A DNA stretch of 64,000 nt, taken from positions 3,737,001 to 3,801,000 of the forward strand of contig NZ_CP012040.1 of assembly GCF_001050135.1 (NCBI RefSeq), written 5' to 3'. Positions within the stretch are counted from its first letter, which is position 1. Each line of letters begins with the position of its first letter. The position numbers and the translations under genes were made by a program. This DNA comes from Cyclobacterium amurskyense (GTDB lineage Bacteria > Bacteroidota > Bacteroidia > Cytophagales > Cyclobacteriaceae). A model generated the notes under the pieces. It searched no databases. It was not told where the DNA came from and saw only the letters and a program-made list of their open reading frames with translations. Below, in pieces: positions 27,586-36,355 of the stretch.

Positions 27586-29985
27586 ATGAAATCATTAGTA
27601 TTAGTAGGGCTATTTTTCCTTTCCATGCTCCCCGGATTTGCTCAAAGCAATTCCTTTACCATTAGCGGTTATCTCACAGATGAGGTCAATGGGGAAGTAC
27701 TCATAGGTTCTACTGTTAGGGTAGATCAAATTAAAAGCGGAACGGTGTCCAATGTGTATGGGTTTTATTCCATTACTTTAGAAGAAGGAATTTACGACCT
27801 TCATTTTAGTTATGTGGGTTATACAGAGGTTCGTAAACAAGTAAAGCTGGACAAGGACCTTAGAATGGATATTTCTTTGGCTTTGTCTGATACGGAGTTA
27901 GAGACTGTGGTCATTCAAAGCGATAGGATGGATGAAAATGTATCATCCGTAGAAATGAGCACAGCGAAAATGGATATTAAAACCATCGAGAAGATGCCGG
28001 CCTTTGTTGGAGAGGTGGATGTACTAAAAAGTATACAGCTGCTTCCAGGTGTGAGCTCGGTAGGGGAGGGCACTTCCGGTTTCAACGTAAGAGGAGGTAC
28101 AGTGGGGCAAAATCTTGTTTTATTGGACGAAGCCCCTGTTTACCAGTCCTCTCATTTGTTTGGTTTTTTCTCTGTCTTCAACCCGGATGCGGTCAAGGAT
28201 GTCAAACTTTATAAAGGAGGGATCCCAACCCGCTTTGGAGGCAGGTTATCCTCTGTTCTTGACATAAGGATGAAAGAGGGGAATAATCAAAACTATGATG
28301 TAGCAGGTGGAATAGGGACTGTATTTAGCAGACTGTCTTTAGAAGGACCTATCAAAAAAGGAAAATCCTCATTTATACTTGCGGGGCGTCGTTCTTATGC
28401 AGATGTATTGGCACGACCATTTACAGATGCTTTGGACAATGGGGCGGGAATGTACTTTTACGATCTTACCGCAAAAACCAATTTTGAGCTAAATGATAAG
28501 AACAAGCTCTTCGTATCCGGTTATTTGGGTAGAGACGTTTTTAATTTTGATGAATCGCAAGGCGTTAACTGGGGAAATAAAACTGCCTCGATACGTTGGA
28601 ATCACCTTTATGGAAGTAAATTATTTTCAAACTTCTCAGCATTTTACAGCGACTACAATTATGGTTTCAGCTTTGGAACCAATGAAAATGATCAGTTTGA
28701 CTGGCAGGCAGCTATTTCTACCTGGAATTTCAAGCCTGAATTTACCTGGTTTGCCAACCCTTCTCATGAACTTACCTTTGGAGGAGAATTAATTGCTTAT
28801 CGTTTTCGACCCGCAGATGCGTCAATTGTAAATAATGGAGAGCTATCCAATATCAGTTTGGATCATCGGAAAGCAGTTGAGGGAGCCCTGTATGTAAGTA
28901 GTGAGCAAAAATTTGGTGATAAGTTAGTAGCGCAATATGGCCTTCGATTCAGTTATTTCAATCATTTTGGAGATAAGACTTATACCTATGGAGATACCTT
29001 GCCGGGAATAGAACGGCCTTTGATAGAGATTTCTGAAAATGGACCCTGGAACTCGGTGGCTCAATACAACAACTTTGAACCTAGGCTGTCAATAAAGTAT
29101 TCACTGAATGAATCCAGTTCCTTGAAGGGAAGTTATAATCGGATGAGCCAGTATCTACACCAAATTTCAAATACAACCGCTTCATTGCCCATTGATATCT
29201 GGCAACCATCCGACAACAATATATTGCCTCAAAGCGGGAATCAGGGAGCCTTAGGTTTTTTCAAAAACTTTTTTGGCAATCGGTTTGAAACCAGTGCTGA
29301 GATCTACTATAAATGGAACCAAAACCAAATAGATTACATCGATGGGGCCGAATTATTTATCAATGAATTTATGGCTTCTCAATTACTGTCAGGTAAAGGA
29401 AGGGCGTATGGATTAGAATTATATGCCAAGAAAAATCAAGGGAGGTTTACGGGTTGGATAAGTTATACCTTGGGTAAAACTGAATTGAAAGTAGATGGGA
29501 TAAATTATGGTGACAATGAATTGACAAGGGAGGGGAATTGGTATCCTACAAGGTATGACCAACGCCATAACCTGAAGCTGGCAGGGTTTTATGAACTAAA
29601 CAAGAGGGTGACGCTGTCAGCAAATTTCAGTTATTTGTCTGGTACGCCCACCACCTTTCCAACAGATCGGATCATAGTGCAAGGAAAGGTGATCCCATAT
29701 ATCGATGGAAGTGATAGAAATAACTATCGGATTCCTAATTTTCACCGATTGGACATTGCTTTGACAATAGACAATGTATGGAGAGGAAAGAAACAGCGGA
29801 AAGGTACGGATAACCTTGTCGTCTCGGTTTACAATCTTTACGGTAGGAAAAATCCTTTCAGTATTTATTTTTCACAAGAAGCATCCTCGAGACCACAAGT
29901 GGGTGAGCCCTTATCTACTTCAGCCCATCAGATGTCTCTCATTGGTTCTTTAATACCTTCTGTAACTTATAATTTTAAATTTTAA
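27586..29985 (+). CDS. TonB-dependent receptor with N-terminal carboxypeptidase-regulatory-like domain
   Basis: Outer-membrane receptor of 799 residues. Signal peptide to about residue 20 (FFLSMLPGFAQ), then a carboxypeptidase-regulatory-like beta domain (residues about 23-105, ISGYLTDEVNGEVLIGSTVR ... YVGYTEVRKQV), a plug (about 120-235; VDVLKSIQLLPGVSSVGEG, GFNVRGG, GGIPTRFGGRLSSVLDIRMK) and a 22-strand type barrel ending in VTYNFKF with a C-terminal Phe. It is not a SusC: no SusD gene follows and the length is short. It pairs with the DUF4249 lipoprotein gene 25 bp downstream, a recurrent Bacteroidota arrangement of unknown substrate. Confidence 0.93.
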   Translation: MKSLVLVGLFFLSMLPGFAQSNSFTISGYLTDEVNGEVLIGSTVRVDQIKSGTVSNVYGFYSITLEEGIYDLHFSYVGYTEVRKQVKLDKDLRMDISLALSDTELETVVIQSDRMDENVSSVEMSTAKMDIKTIEKMPAFVGEVDVLKSIQLLPGVSSVGEGTSGFNVRGGTVGQNLVLLDEAPVYQSSHLFGFFSVFNPDAVKDVKLYKGGIPTRFGGRLSSVLDIRMKEGNNQNYDVAGGIGTVFSRLSLEGPIKKGKSSFILAGRRSYADVLARPFTDALDNGAGMYFYDLTAKTNFELNDKNKLFVSGYLGRDVFNFDESQGVNWGNKTASIRWNHLYGSKLFSNFSAFYSDYNYGFSFGTNENDQFDWQAAISTWNFKPEFTWFANPSHELTFGGELIAYRFRPADASIVNNGELSNISLDHRKAVEGALYVSSEQKFGDKLVAQYGLRFSYFNHFGDKTYTYGDTLPGIERPLIEISENGPWNSVAQYNNFEPRLSIKYSLNESSSLKGSYNRMSQYLHQISNTTASLPIDIWQPSDNNILPQSGNQGALGFFKNFFGNRFETSAEIYYKWNQNQIDYIDGAELFINEFMASQLLSGKGRAYGLELYAKKNQGRFTGWISYTLGKTELKVDGINYGDNELTREGNWYPTRYDQRHNLKLAGFYELNKRVTLSANFSYLSGTPTTFPTDRIIVQGKVIPYIDGSDRNNYRIPNFHRLDIALTIDNVWRGKKQRKGTDNLVVSVYNLYGRKNPFSIYFSQEASSRPQVGEPLSTSAHQMSLIGSLIPSVTYNFKF

Positions 29986-30010
29986 TTTTAGACAAATTAA
30001 TACCTATATC

Positions 30011-30955
30011 ATGAAAAAATTAGTCGTTTTCTTTTTGGCCTGTCTTAATTTCGCGTGTGATACTGAAATCAATCCTACTCTTAATCCTGCGGCAGAGGTG
30101 ATGGTTGTGGATGCTTGGTTAAATGATAAAAATGAAACCCAGAAAATTTTTCTGACAATATCGCAACCTTATTTTAATCAATCCCTTCCTGAGAAGGTAG
30201 AGGATGCAAGTGTAAGTGTCATAGATCTTTCTTCAGGAGAAACAATTACATTTATTGAAACAGATGCCTACTATGCTTGGGAACCGGGTGATGAAGGATT
30301 TTTGGAAATTGGTCACCAATATCAGCTACTCATTGAAGTGGAAGGTGTAACTTATACTGCCAATGCGGGTTTGGGGCCTGTACCTGAGGTTGATTCCGTG
30401 GAGTTTGCTTATAATCCGAAAGACATTAATTTCAAGGAACCTTATTTTACTGCAGAGTTTTTGGCCAATGATATCCCCGGGCAGGGAGATGCCTACTGGA
30501 TCAAGGCTTGGAAAAATGGTGTTTACTTAAGCAAGCCTTCTGAAATCAATATCGCCTATGATGCAGGTTTTTCTTCCAATCAAACTATGGATGGAGTGCT
30601 TTTTAATCAGATCATTCGTAAAGATTTCGTGAATCCATGGGATAAAAATCCGGACAATGAAAACGTTTTATTGCCCCCATATGTGGTAGGAGACTCCTTG
30701 TATTTGGAGATTCATTCCATTGACCCTATGGCATTTGAATTTTTGTCCGGAGTAATATTACAAACCAATAGGCCTGGCGGTTTTTCTGAATTATTTTCGA
30801 CTCCATTGGCAAATGTTATCACTAATATTCAACCAGTATCCGGAGAATCTTCCACTAAGGTTCAGGGCTTCTTTAATGTTTCCGCTGTCACAAGTGGAGG
30901 CGGAAAATTAACCGGCGCTATTGCAGAAGCTGCAATGAACTTGGAAGAAAACTAA
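30011..30955 (+). CDS. DUF4249 lipoprotein, partner of the TonB receptor
   Basis: Envelope lipoprotein of 314 residues with Cys16 after MKKLVVFFLACLNFA. The body matches the DUF4249 pattern: an N-terminal Ig-like or prealbumin-like region (VMVVDAWLNDKNETQKIFLT, VEDASVSVIDLSSGETITF, LEIGHQYQLLIEVEGVTYTA) and a C-terminal half that includes LEIHSIDPMAFEFL and VQGFFNVSAV. DUF4249 genes almost always follow a TonB receptor like the one here, and the product is presumably a surface-exposed accessory of that receptor. The gene ends 20 bp before a long hairpin. Confidence 0.9.
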   Translation: MKKLVVFFLACLNFACDTEINPTLNPAAEVMVVDAWLNDKNETQKIFLTISQPYFNQSLPEKVEDASVSVIDLSSGETITFIETDAYYAWEPGDEGFLEIGHQYQLLIEVEGVTYTANAGLGPVPEVDSVEFAYNPKDINFKEPYFTAEFLANDIPGQGDAYWIKAWKNGVYLSKPSEINIAYDAGFSSNQTMDGVLFNQIIRKDFVNPWDKNPDNENVLLPPYVVGDSLYLEIHSIDPMAFEFLSGVILQTNRPGGFSELFSTPLANVITNIQPVSGESSTKVQGFFNVSAVTSGGGKLTGAIAEAAMNLEEN

Positions 30956-30974
30956 TGTCCATCAATCGACAAAA

Positions 30975-31028
30975 TTAATTTAGGGTAACAATTTTATTTA
31001 TAAGAAAATAGTTGTTACCCTGAATTAA
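30975..31028. terminator. Long hairpin after the DUF4249 gene
   Basis: A 17-bp stem (30975-30991 with 31012-31028; core AGGGTAACAA / TTGTTACCCT, one G-T pair) with a 20-nt AT-rich loop. The A/T-rich stem ends could serve as U-tract on either strand. Probably a terminator for the receptor/DUF4249 transcript. Confidence 0.65.
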
Positions 31029-31061
31029 ATGGAATTTGTTATAATGGAAATATGCTTTTAA

Positions 31062-31071
31062 CCCGGATTAT
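31062..31071 (+). repeat. Left target-site duplication of the IS
   Basis: CCCGGATTAT directly before the left inverted repeat; the identical 10 bases follow the right inverted repeat at 32465-32474. Confidence 0.9.
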
Positions 31072-32464
31072 CAATGTCGTTTAGTTAAGGAATTTTTATT
31101 ATTTTTAGGAAAGAAAAGGGAGCGTAGTTTTTTTGAAAATAATCTAACAACAATCAAGTCCTTTTCCTTTTCGAAGGACTTTTTAAAACTATTAAAAAAC
31201 AATATAGAAAATGGATTAACACGCGATAGGTTCCGTACGACTAACACAGCGTTTGTTCGTCAGCGGTGTTTGGGTTTTACAGATCTTATCTACTTCATGT
31301 TGGGCCTGGGTAAATCGAGTGTTCAGCAAGAACTTGATAATTTTTTTTCCGACAAATCGGTCAGCTATTCCAAAGGAGCATTCAGTCAGCAACGATCCAA
31401 ACTAAACCCCAAGGTGTTTACATGGCTCAATGAACAACAATGTTCTTTTTATTATAATAAAGCCAGCCATATCCGTAAATGGAAAGGTTTTCGGCTTATA
31501 GGTATCGACGGCAGTACTTTGCAGCTTCCTTACAGCAAAGAATTGGCAAAAGGTTTTGGCCATTTCGAAACCCGGACTGAAAACGGGAGAAAAGTAGTGT
31601 TAGCCCGTGTTTCCCAAGCCTACGATGTACTCAACCAAATCAGTATAGATGCCAAGATCAAACATTACAGGACAAGTGAACTTGCTCTGTGTGAAAGTCA
31701 TCTTCCCTGTCTAGGGCCGGGCGACCTGCTTATAATGGATAGGGCTTATGCGGCCTTTTGGCTCATGTCCTCATTGGTTCAGCAACAGAAATCCTTTGTC
31801 ATCAGGGTAAAGGCAAACAGATGGAAACATGCAAAGGCATTTTTAGCATCTACCAAAAAACAGCAGATCATAGAGGTGTCCCCTTCCAAAGAGGCCTTAT
31901 ACAGGTGTAGGGAAAGGAATATTCCTACTGAGGCACTCAAGTTAAGGCTCGTACGGGTACCGATTGCATCAGGAGAAGACCATATATTGATAACCAACCT
32001 AGTTGACCATAAGAAGTACCCTGTCAAGGAAATACGTGAGCTCTACAGGAAAAGATGGCCTGTTGAAGAGTCTTTCAAGCTACTCAAAACTAGGGCGGAA
32101 CTTGAAAACCTGAGCGGAAAGACGGCCAGGGCCGTTCTCAAGGATTTTAATAGAATCATTCTCAGGGCCAACTTGAGCAACATTCTCAGTAAAACACTTA
32201 CCAAAAAAGGGATTGACTACTGTAATAAAAAACGGAAAAACACTTATCAGATCAACAGAACCCAGGCGTATCGTAAAACCAAATCTATAATTGATCAACT
32301 CAAACAAGGAATGGACAAAATCATTGGAAAAATATCTGATTATGCTTTCAAACTGTTGCTTCAACTTGAAATAATACGGCCCAACAGGTCAGTTCCTAGA
32401 ATAAAAAGGTATACTGCCAGACCCAGTAATTTTATAACTTATAAACCTTAACTAAACGACATTG
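31072..32464 (+). mobile_element. Complete IS4-family insertion sequence, 1393 bp
   Basis: Ends are perfect 19-bp inverted repeats: CAATGTCGTTTAGTTAAGG at 31072-31090 and its complement at 32446-32464. A 10-bp target duplication CCCGGATTAT flanks the element (31062-31071, 32465-32474). One transposase gene of the YREK (IS4) type fills it. The target was the end of an intergenic repeat: joining the flanks gives TTAACCCGGATTATGTAATA, the reverse complement of the terminus of repeat copies A and B. Intact ends and duplication suggest a fairly recent insertion. Confidence 0.95.
31270..32451 (+). CDS. IS4-family transposase (5' end uncertain)
   Basis: DDE transposase. Numbering from the TTG at 31270: first Asp at 80 (IGIDGSTLQLPY), second Asp at 157 (DLLIMDRAYAAFW), and the YREK signature Y259-x2-R262-x3-E266-x6-K273 in LYRKRWPVEESFKLLK. 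The catalytic triad is complete, so the enzyme may be active. The true N-terminus is unclear. The frame is open back to 31045 with no ATG, GTG or other TTG, and the upstream codons inside the IS (31090-31269) read like normal transposase N-terminus (FSKDFLKLLKNNIENGLTRD, then RFRTTNTAFVRQRC). Either a rare start codon is used, or a start or frame has been lost. The stop is 12 bp before the IS end. Confidence 0.85.
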   Translation: MGFTDLIYFMLGLGKSSVQQELDNFFSDKSVSYSKGAFSQQRSKLNPKVFTWLNEQQCSFYYNKASHIRKWKGFRLIGIDGSTLQLPYSKELAKGFGHFETRTENGRKVVLARVSQAYDVLNQISIDAKIKHYRTSELALCESHLPCLGPGDLLIMDRAYAAFWLMSSLVQQQKSFVIRVKANRWKHAKAFLASTKKQQIIEVSPSKEALYRCRERNIPTEALKLRLVRVPIASGEDHILITNLVDHKKYPVKEIRELYRKRWPVEESFKLLKTRAELENLSGKTARAVLKDFNRIILRANLSNILSKTLTKKGIDYCNKKRKNTYQINRTQAYRKTKSIIDQLKQGMDKIIGKISDYAFKLLLQLEIIRPNRSVPRIKRYTARPSNFITYKP

Positions 32465-32677
32465 CCCGGATTATGTAATAGGATTTCTCCGCCCTGACAA
32501 TAGTCAGAGGTAAAGCCTGTCCCATGTTTACGGGAAGTTTTGCAATCGAAAGAAAATCAGGCTGTTTGGAGATTTTAGCATAGCACCGCTATGGTGAATT
32601 GAAAACAGCAACGAAGTGGCTGATTTTGAAGCGATTTCAGCACGTAATAGATTGTCTATTGCGTATTTCGGGTTTAA
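32465..32677 (-). repeat. Intergenic repeat copy C (full internal segment, inverted)
   Basis: Reverse-complement orientation relative to A and B. It includes the target duplication at its IS-side end; about 15 more bases of the repeat lie on the other side of the IS (31057-31071). It contains both the region seen only in A (GCTGATTTTGAAGCGATTTC, CATAGCACCGCTATG palindrome) and that seen only in B (CTGACAATAGTCAG and TCCCATGTTTACGGGA hairpins), and so is the most complete copy here. Its far end reads GCGTATTTCGGGTTTAA. Confidence 0.85.
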
Positions 32678-32678
32678 T

Positions 32679-32714
32679 GACACCCTCTGCTTTAAATGGA
32701 GGGTGTCTGTTTTT
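32679..32714 (+). terminator. Intrinsic terminator downstream of repeat copy C
   Basis: GACACCCTC (32679-32687) pairs with GAGGGTGTC (32699-32707), 11-nt loop, then TGTTTTT. It immediately follows the repeat; it may once have ended the receptor/DUF4249 transcript before the IS arrived. Confidence 0.75.
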
Positions 32715-33078
32715 CTAGCTAAAGTATTTTTATTAAAACTAGTTGAAACGCTGTTTTAAAGGATTCCATCGTTAATATAAGTATCCCCATGATGGTAAGG
32801 TCAGTGGTGTTTTTGAATGATCATCCTACTAAAAGGACGAGAATTCTTTCTTCCAGAATTACCTAGGAGTTTGTTTTAAGGTGATGAGGACTGGGCAGTC
32901 ATTTGGATTTAAATTAAAAGTCTAAAGAATTTTTTTATTGAAATAATCGTGGTCTTAAGTAATTTCTTGTTTTCTCTAAAATAAGATATTTTAAAATGAT
33001 TTTTTTCCGTTTACTTATGTTTCTGTGCAATTTTTAAGTTATTGTCATTAGATTTAAGACAGAAAAGTTAAAAAAGAC
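32715..33078. other. 364-bp AT-rich leader before ribokinase
   Basis: No coding frame. It should contain the promoter of the ribokinase operon, but no complete TTTG/TAnnTTTG pair was found. No hairpin of note. Confidence 0.4.
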
Positions 33079-33990
33079 ATGGATCAGGATCAGAAAATCC
33101 TCGTTGTAGGTAGTGCCAATACAGATATGGTTATAGGGGTTGATAAATTTCCTTTACCAGGTCAGACATTACTGGGTAATAATTTTCTTTTAAATGCAGG
33201 AGGGAAAGGTGCCAATCAGGCAGTTGCAGCAGCCAGGCTTGGTGGGCATGTAGCGATCATTGCCAGACTTGGAAATGATCTTTTTGGTAACCAAACCATT
33301 GAAAACTTCAAAAAAGAAGGGCTCAATGTGGATGGTGTTGTACTCGACAATAAACTGCCCTCAGGTGTTGCTCAAATAGTAGTGGACAAGTCAGGAGAAA
33401 ATACCATCGTGGTTGCAGGTGGAGCCAATTTAGCCTTAAACACTAAGCAAATCAATAAAAATGCAGATTTGATTAATGCCTCAGAAGTTGTGCTATTACA
33501 GTTAGAAATTCCTTTGGGCTCGGTTTTGTATGTAGCGAAAAAAGCCACATCTCTGGGTAAAAAAGTTATTTTAAACCCCGCTCCAGCCAGAAAGCTGTCT
33601 AATGAACTGTATGCGAATATTTATGCCATTACTCCCAATGAAACCGAAACGCGGTATTTAACAGGGATTAAAATAACCGGTGAGGAAAGTGCTCAGCATG
33701 CTGCTGATTTTTTTCATAACAAAGGAGTGAGAGTTGTTATCATTACTTTAGGTGCTGCCGGAGCTTTTCTATCGACCCCAGACTTCTCAGGAACTTTGGC
33801 CACTACGGAAGTGGAAGCGGTGGATTCCACTGCTGCCGGTGATACTTTTAATGGAGCTTTGGCTTCCGCCCTATCCAAAGGCATGGGTTGGGTTGATGCA
33901 GTGTCTTTTGCCAATAAAGCAGCCGCCTTGTCAGTGACCAAACATGGGGCTCAGGCTTCCATTCCGTTTTTAAAAGATATTCAGGGATAA
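33079..33990 (+). CDS. rbsK: Ribokinase
   Basis: PfkB-family sugar kinase of 303 residues phosphorylating ribose to ribose 5-phosphate. Family marks are the N-terminal VVGSANTDMVIGVDKFPLPG, the sugar-binding GGKGANQAVAAARLGG (PfkB signature 1), ITPNETETRYLTG, and the C-terminal catalytic VDSTAAGDTFNGALASAL with Asp base (PfkB signature 2). The SANTDMV and GKGANQA forms are characteristic of ribokinase rather than fructokinase. It heads an operon with a nucleoside hydrolase (44 bp gap) and a permease, which fits use of the ribose freed from nucleosides. Confidence 0.94.
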   Translation: MDQDQKILVVGSANTDMVIGVDKFPLPGQTLLGNNFLLNAGGKGANQAVAAARLGGHVAIIARLGNDLFGNQTIENFKKEGLNVDGVVLDNKLPSGVAQIVVDKSGENTIVVAGGANLALNTKQINKNADLINASEVVLLQLEIPLGSVLYVAKKATSLGKKVILNPAPARKLSNELYANIYAITPNETETRYLTGIKITGEESAQHAADFFHNKGVRVVIITLGAAGAFLSTPDFSGTLATTEVEAVDSTAAGDTFNGALASALSKGMGWVDAVSFANKAAALSVTKHGAQASIPFLKDIQG

Positions 33991-34034
33991 TTTCCCATAT
34001 CGTATTTATAATAGTTATTCAAGATATACACCAA

Positions 34035-35039
34035 ATGAAAAACCTTTTATTCGCCTTATTATTAGTAATGGGCATTACAATCCTGACTAGCAGTTGCCAT
34101 AAACAAACGAATTCAGGAAAGCACCGGGTCTTATTGGATTCTGATGCCAATAATGAATTGGACGATCAACATGCAATGGCCTATTTATTCTTTAATGGCG
34201 ATGTCTTCGACGTAGTAGGAATAACAGTTAACACCACCAGAAGTGGGGGAAATATTGAAGGTCATTACAAGGAAGCCAGAAGGGTAATGGATCTTTGCAA
34301 TGTTTATGAGTCCATGCCGCTTTACAAGGGTGCAGATGCATCTTTTCAGGAGATCAGACCAAATTTGGACCAACCTGATTTTGATGGTGCTGAAGCAGTA
34401 GACTTCATTATTGAACAAGCACATAAAGAGGCGGATGAGAAATTGATTCTTCTTCCCGTAGGTAAATTAACCAATATTGCCCTTGCTTTAGAGAAGGACC
34501 CATCCATAGCCAGCAAAGTGAGGATTGTGTGGTTGGGTTCTAATTATCCATATGCTGGAGAATACAATCAGGACAATGACGAGGAATCGATGAATTATAT
34601 TCTGAATACTGATGTGCCTTTTGAAATTGTCTTGGTAAGAGGAGGGAAGGAAACAGGTACAGCTGCAGTGTCTTCCAATAGGGCTGAAATTAATAGCATA
34701 ATGCCAGGTAAAGGTCCTTTAGCGAACAAAACAGTGATCGGTAGACATGGAGATTCATTTGATCGATTTGGAGATTATTCTGTAAGTCTGTATAACAATA
34801 TCCAAACCTATGATGAGGCAGGAACAAGACCCTTGTATGACATGGCAGCAATCGCAATTATTAAAGATCCTTCATGGGCTGAGAAGAAAGAAATCCCTGC
34901 TCCAATATTGGTAGATGGAGAATGGCAAGAAAGACCTGATAACCCTAGGAAGGTGTTTATCTGGGAAAACTTTAACAAGGAAGCCATAATGGGAGACTTT
35001 TTTGACAGAATGGAAAACTATGTGCTTGTTACTCCTTGA
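34035..35039 (+). CDS. Nucleoside hydrolase, lipoprotein
   Basis: Inosine/uridine-preferring nucleoside hydrolase family protein, 334 residues. The calcium site is the N-terminal LLDSDANNELDDQHAMAYLF (Asp35, Asp37, Asp43, Asp44), and LPVGKLTNIALAL is also typical. A lipoprotein signal (ITILTSSC, Cys21) puts the enzyme in the envelope, so nucleosides would be split outside the cytoplasm and ribose imported. It stands between ribokinase and a GRP/ureide-type permease, forming a coherent salvage path. Exact base preference cannot be read. Confidence 0.92.
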   Translation: MKNLLFALLLVMGITILTSSCHKQTNSGKHRVLLDSDANNELDDQHAMAYLFFNGDVFDVVGITVNTTRSGGNIEGHYKEARRVMDLCNVYESMPLYKGADASFQEIRPNLDQPDFDGAEAVDFIIEQAHKEADEKLILLPVGKLTNIALALEKDPSIASKVRIVWLGSNYPYAGEYNQDNDEESMNYILNTDVPFEIVLVRGGKETGTAAVSSNRAEINSIMPGKGPLANKTVIGRHGDSFDRFGDYSVSLYNNIQTYDEAGTRPLYDMAAIAIIKDPSWAEKKEIPAPILVDGEWQERPDNPRKVFIWENFNKEAIMGDFFDRMENYVLVTP

Positions 35040-35163
35040 TCCTTAATAAACGGTATAAGATTACCCTAGTCGACTCAATTTCGGTTAAGAAATGTGATAA
35101 TTTTAGCCTGAATTTGAGTTAACATGATCAAAAAAAAATTAAATAATCCCAAACATTTACCTG

Positions 35164-36162
35164 ATGTATATAATCAACGATTACCCCCTTGCTGTTTTCT
35201 TTTGTTTTATTACCATGTTGTGTTGGGGTTCTTGGGCCAATACGCAGAAATTGGCCGAAGGAAATTGGAGATTTGAATTGTTTTATTGGGATTATGTGTT
35301 GGGAATAGTTTTGCTTTCTTTGGTTTTTGGTTTGACCCTTGGAAGTATTGGTGAAGGGGGAAGGCCATTTCTCGAAGACTTAAGCCAGGCAGAGCTTTCT
35401 AGCTATTGGAATGCTTTGGCTGGAGGGGTGGTTTTTAACTTGGCCAATATTTTAATCGTAGCAGCCATTTCTGTTTCCGGCATGGCGGTGGCTTTTCCAG
35501 TGGGCATAGGTCTGGCTTTAGTTTTGGGCGTGCTGATCAATTTTATTTCCGAGCAAAAGGGAGATCCAATTTTGTTATTTTTAGGCGTTGCTCTGGTGAC
35601 GGTAGCAATTGTATTGGATGCGAAAGCTTACAAAAACAATAGCAAAGACAAAGCTAAAAATGTTTCCAAGGGTATAAAGTTGGCTTTGATAGGAGGGGTT
35701 TTGATGTCCTTTTTCTATTTCCTTGTTCAGCAGTCTATGTCGTTGAACTTTCAATCCCCTGACCTAGGAAAATTCACTCCTTATAGTGCTGTGTTTGTTT
35801 TTGCTTTAGGGATTTTACTCAGTAATTTCCTTTTCAATACAATTCTTATGAAAAAGCCTGTTGATGGCGATCCCGTTTCCTATAAAGATTATTTCGCAGG
35901 GAATTTTAAGGTTCACCTGGTTGGTGTTCTCGGAGGAGCCATTTGGTGCATAGGTATGGCGTTTAGTATTATTGCATCAGAACAAGCAGGACCAGCCATC
36001 TCTTATGGACTAGGTCAAGGTGCTACCATGGTGGCGGCCTTTTGGGGTGTATTCGTTTGGAAAGAATTTAAAGGGGCATCAACAAGTACCCAAACCATGC
36101 TTAAAAGTATGTTTGCCTGCTTTATAGTGGGGATCATTATTATTATTTATGCCGGAATATAA
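35164..36162 (+). CDS. GRP/ureide-permease-like transporter, probable ribose or nucleoside permease
   Basis: Ten-helix DMT-type carrier of 332 residues. The start MYIINDYPLAVFFCFITMLCWGSWANTQKL resembles bacterial glucose/ribose porters and plant ureide permeases, which share this superfamily. Other marks are VSGMAVAFPVGIGLALVLG and the C-terminal GPAISYGLGQGATMVAAFWGVFVWKEF. As third gene after ribokinase and a periplasmic-side nucleoside hydrolase, it most likely imports ribose, or else nucleobase. A bidirectional terminator follows. Confidence 0.88.
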   Translation: MYIINDYPLAVFFCFITMLCWGSWANTQKLAEGNWRFELFYWDYVLGIVLLSLVFGLTLGSIGEGGRPFLEDLSQAELSSYWNALAGGVVFNLANILIVAAISVSGMAVAFPVGIGLALVLGVLINFISEQKGDPILLFLGVALVTVAIVLDAKAYKNNSKDKAKNVSKGIKLALIGGVLMSFFYFLVQQSMSLNFQSPDLGKFTPYSAVFVFALGILLSNFLFNTILMKKPVDGDPVSYKDYFAGNFKVHLVGVLGGAIWCIGMAFSIIASEQAGPAISYGLGQGATMVAAFWGVFVWKEFKGASTSTQTMLKSMFACFIVGIIIIIYAGI

Positions 36163-36275
36163 GTCTTGGTATATGGGTTAGAAAGATAATTCCTGACAAA
36201 AGTAAAAACATATAGATCAGTTAATACTTGAAATCCACAGCCTATTTCTTTATTCAGTTGGGTCTTATAGAGATG

Positions 36276-36342
36276 AAACCTTCCAGGTTTCACTCCCCTA
36301 ATTTTACCAGCAGGCTGATTATCAACAAAACCTGGAAGGTTT
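36276..36342. repeat. 15-bp inverted repeat, AAACCTTCCAGGTTT type
   Basis: AAACCTTCCAGGTTT at 36276-36290 and its exact complement AAACCTGGAAGGTTT at 36328-36342, 37 bp apart. Each arm is itself nearly palindromic. I recall this motif as a common intergenic repeat of Bacteroidota genomes; here it lies between convergent genes. Confidence 0.75.
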
Positions 36343-36355
36343 GCGGATTGAACGT

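Noticed and set aside
27586..30955. TonB receptor plus lipoprotein as a SusCD polysaccharide locus
   Set aside because: The receptor is shorter than SusC and the lipoprotein is DUF4249, not SusD; no glycoside hydrolase follows.
31779..32364. Minus-strand frames inside the IS as a second IS gene
   Set aside because: They are shadows of the transposase frame; IS4 elements have a single transposase gene.
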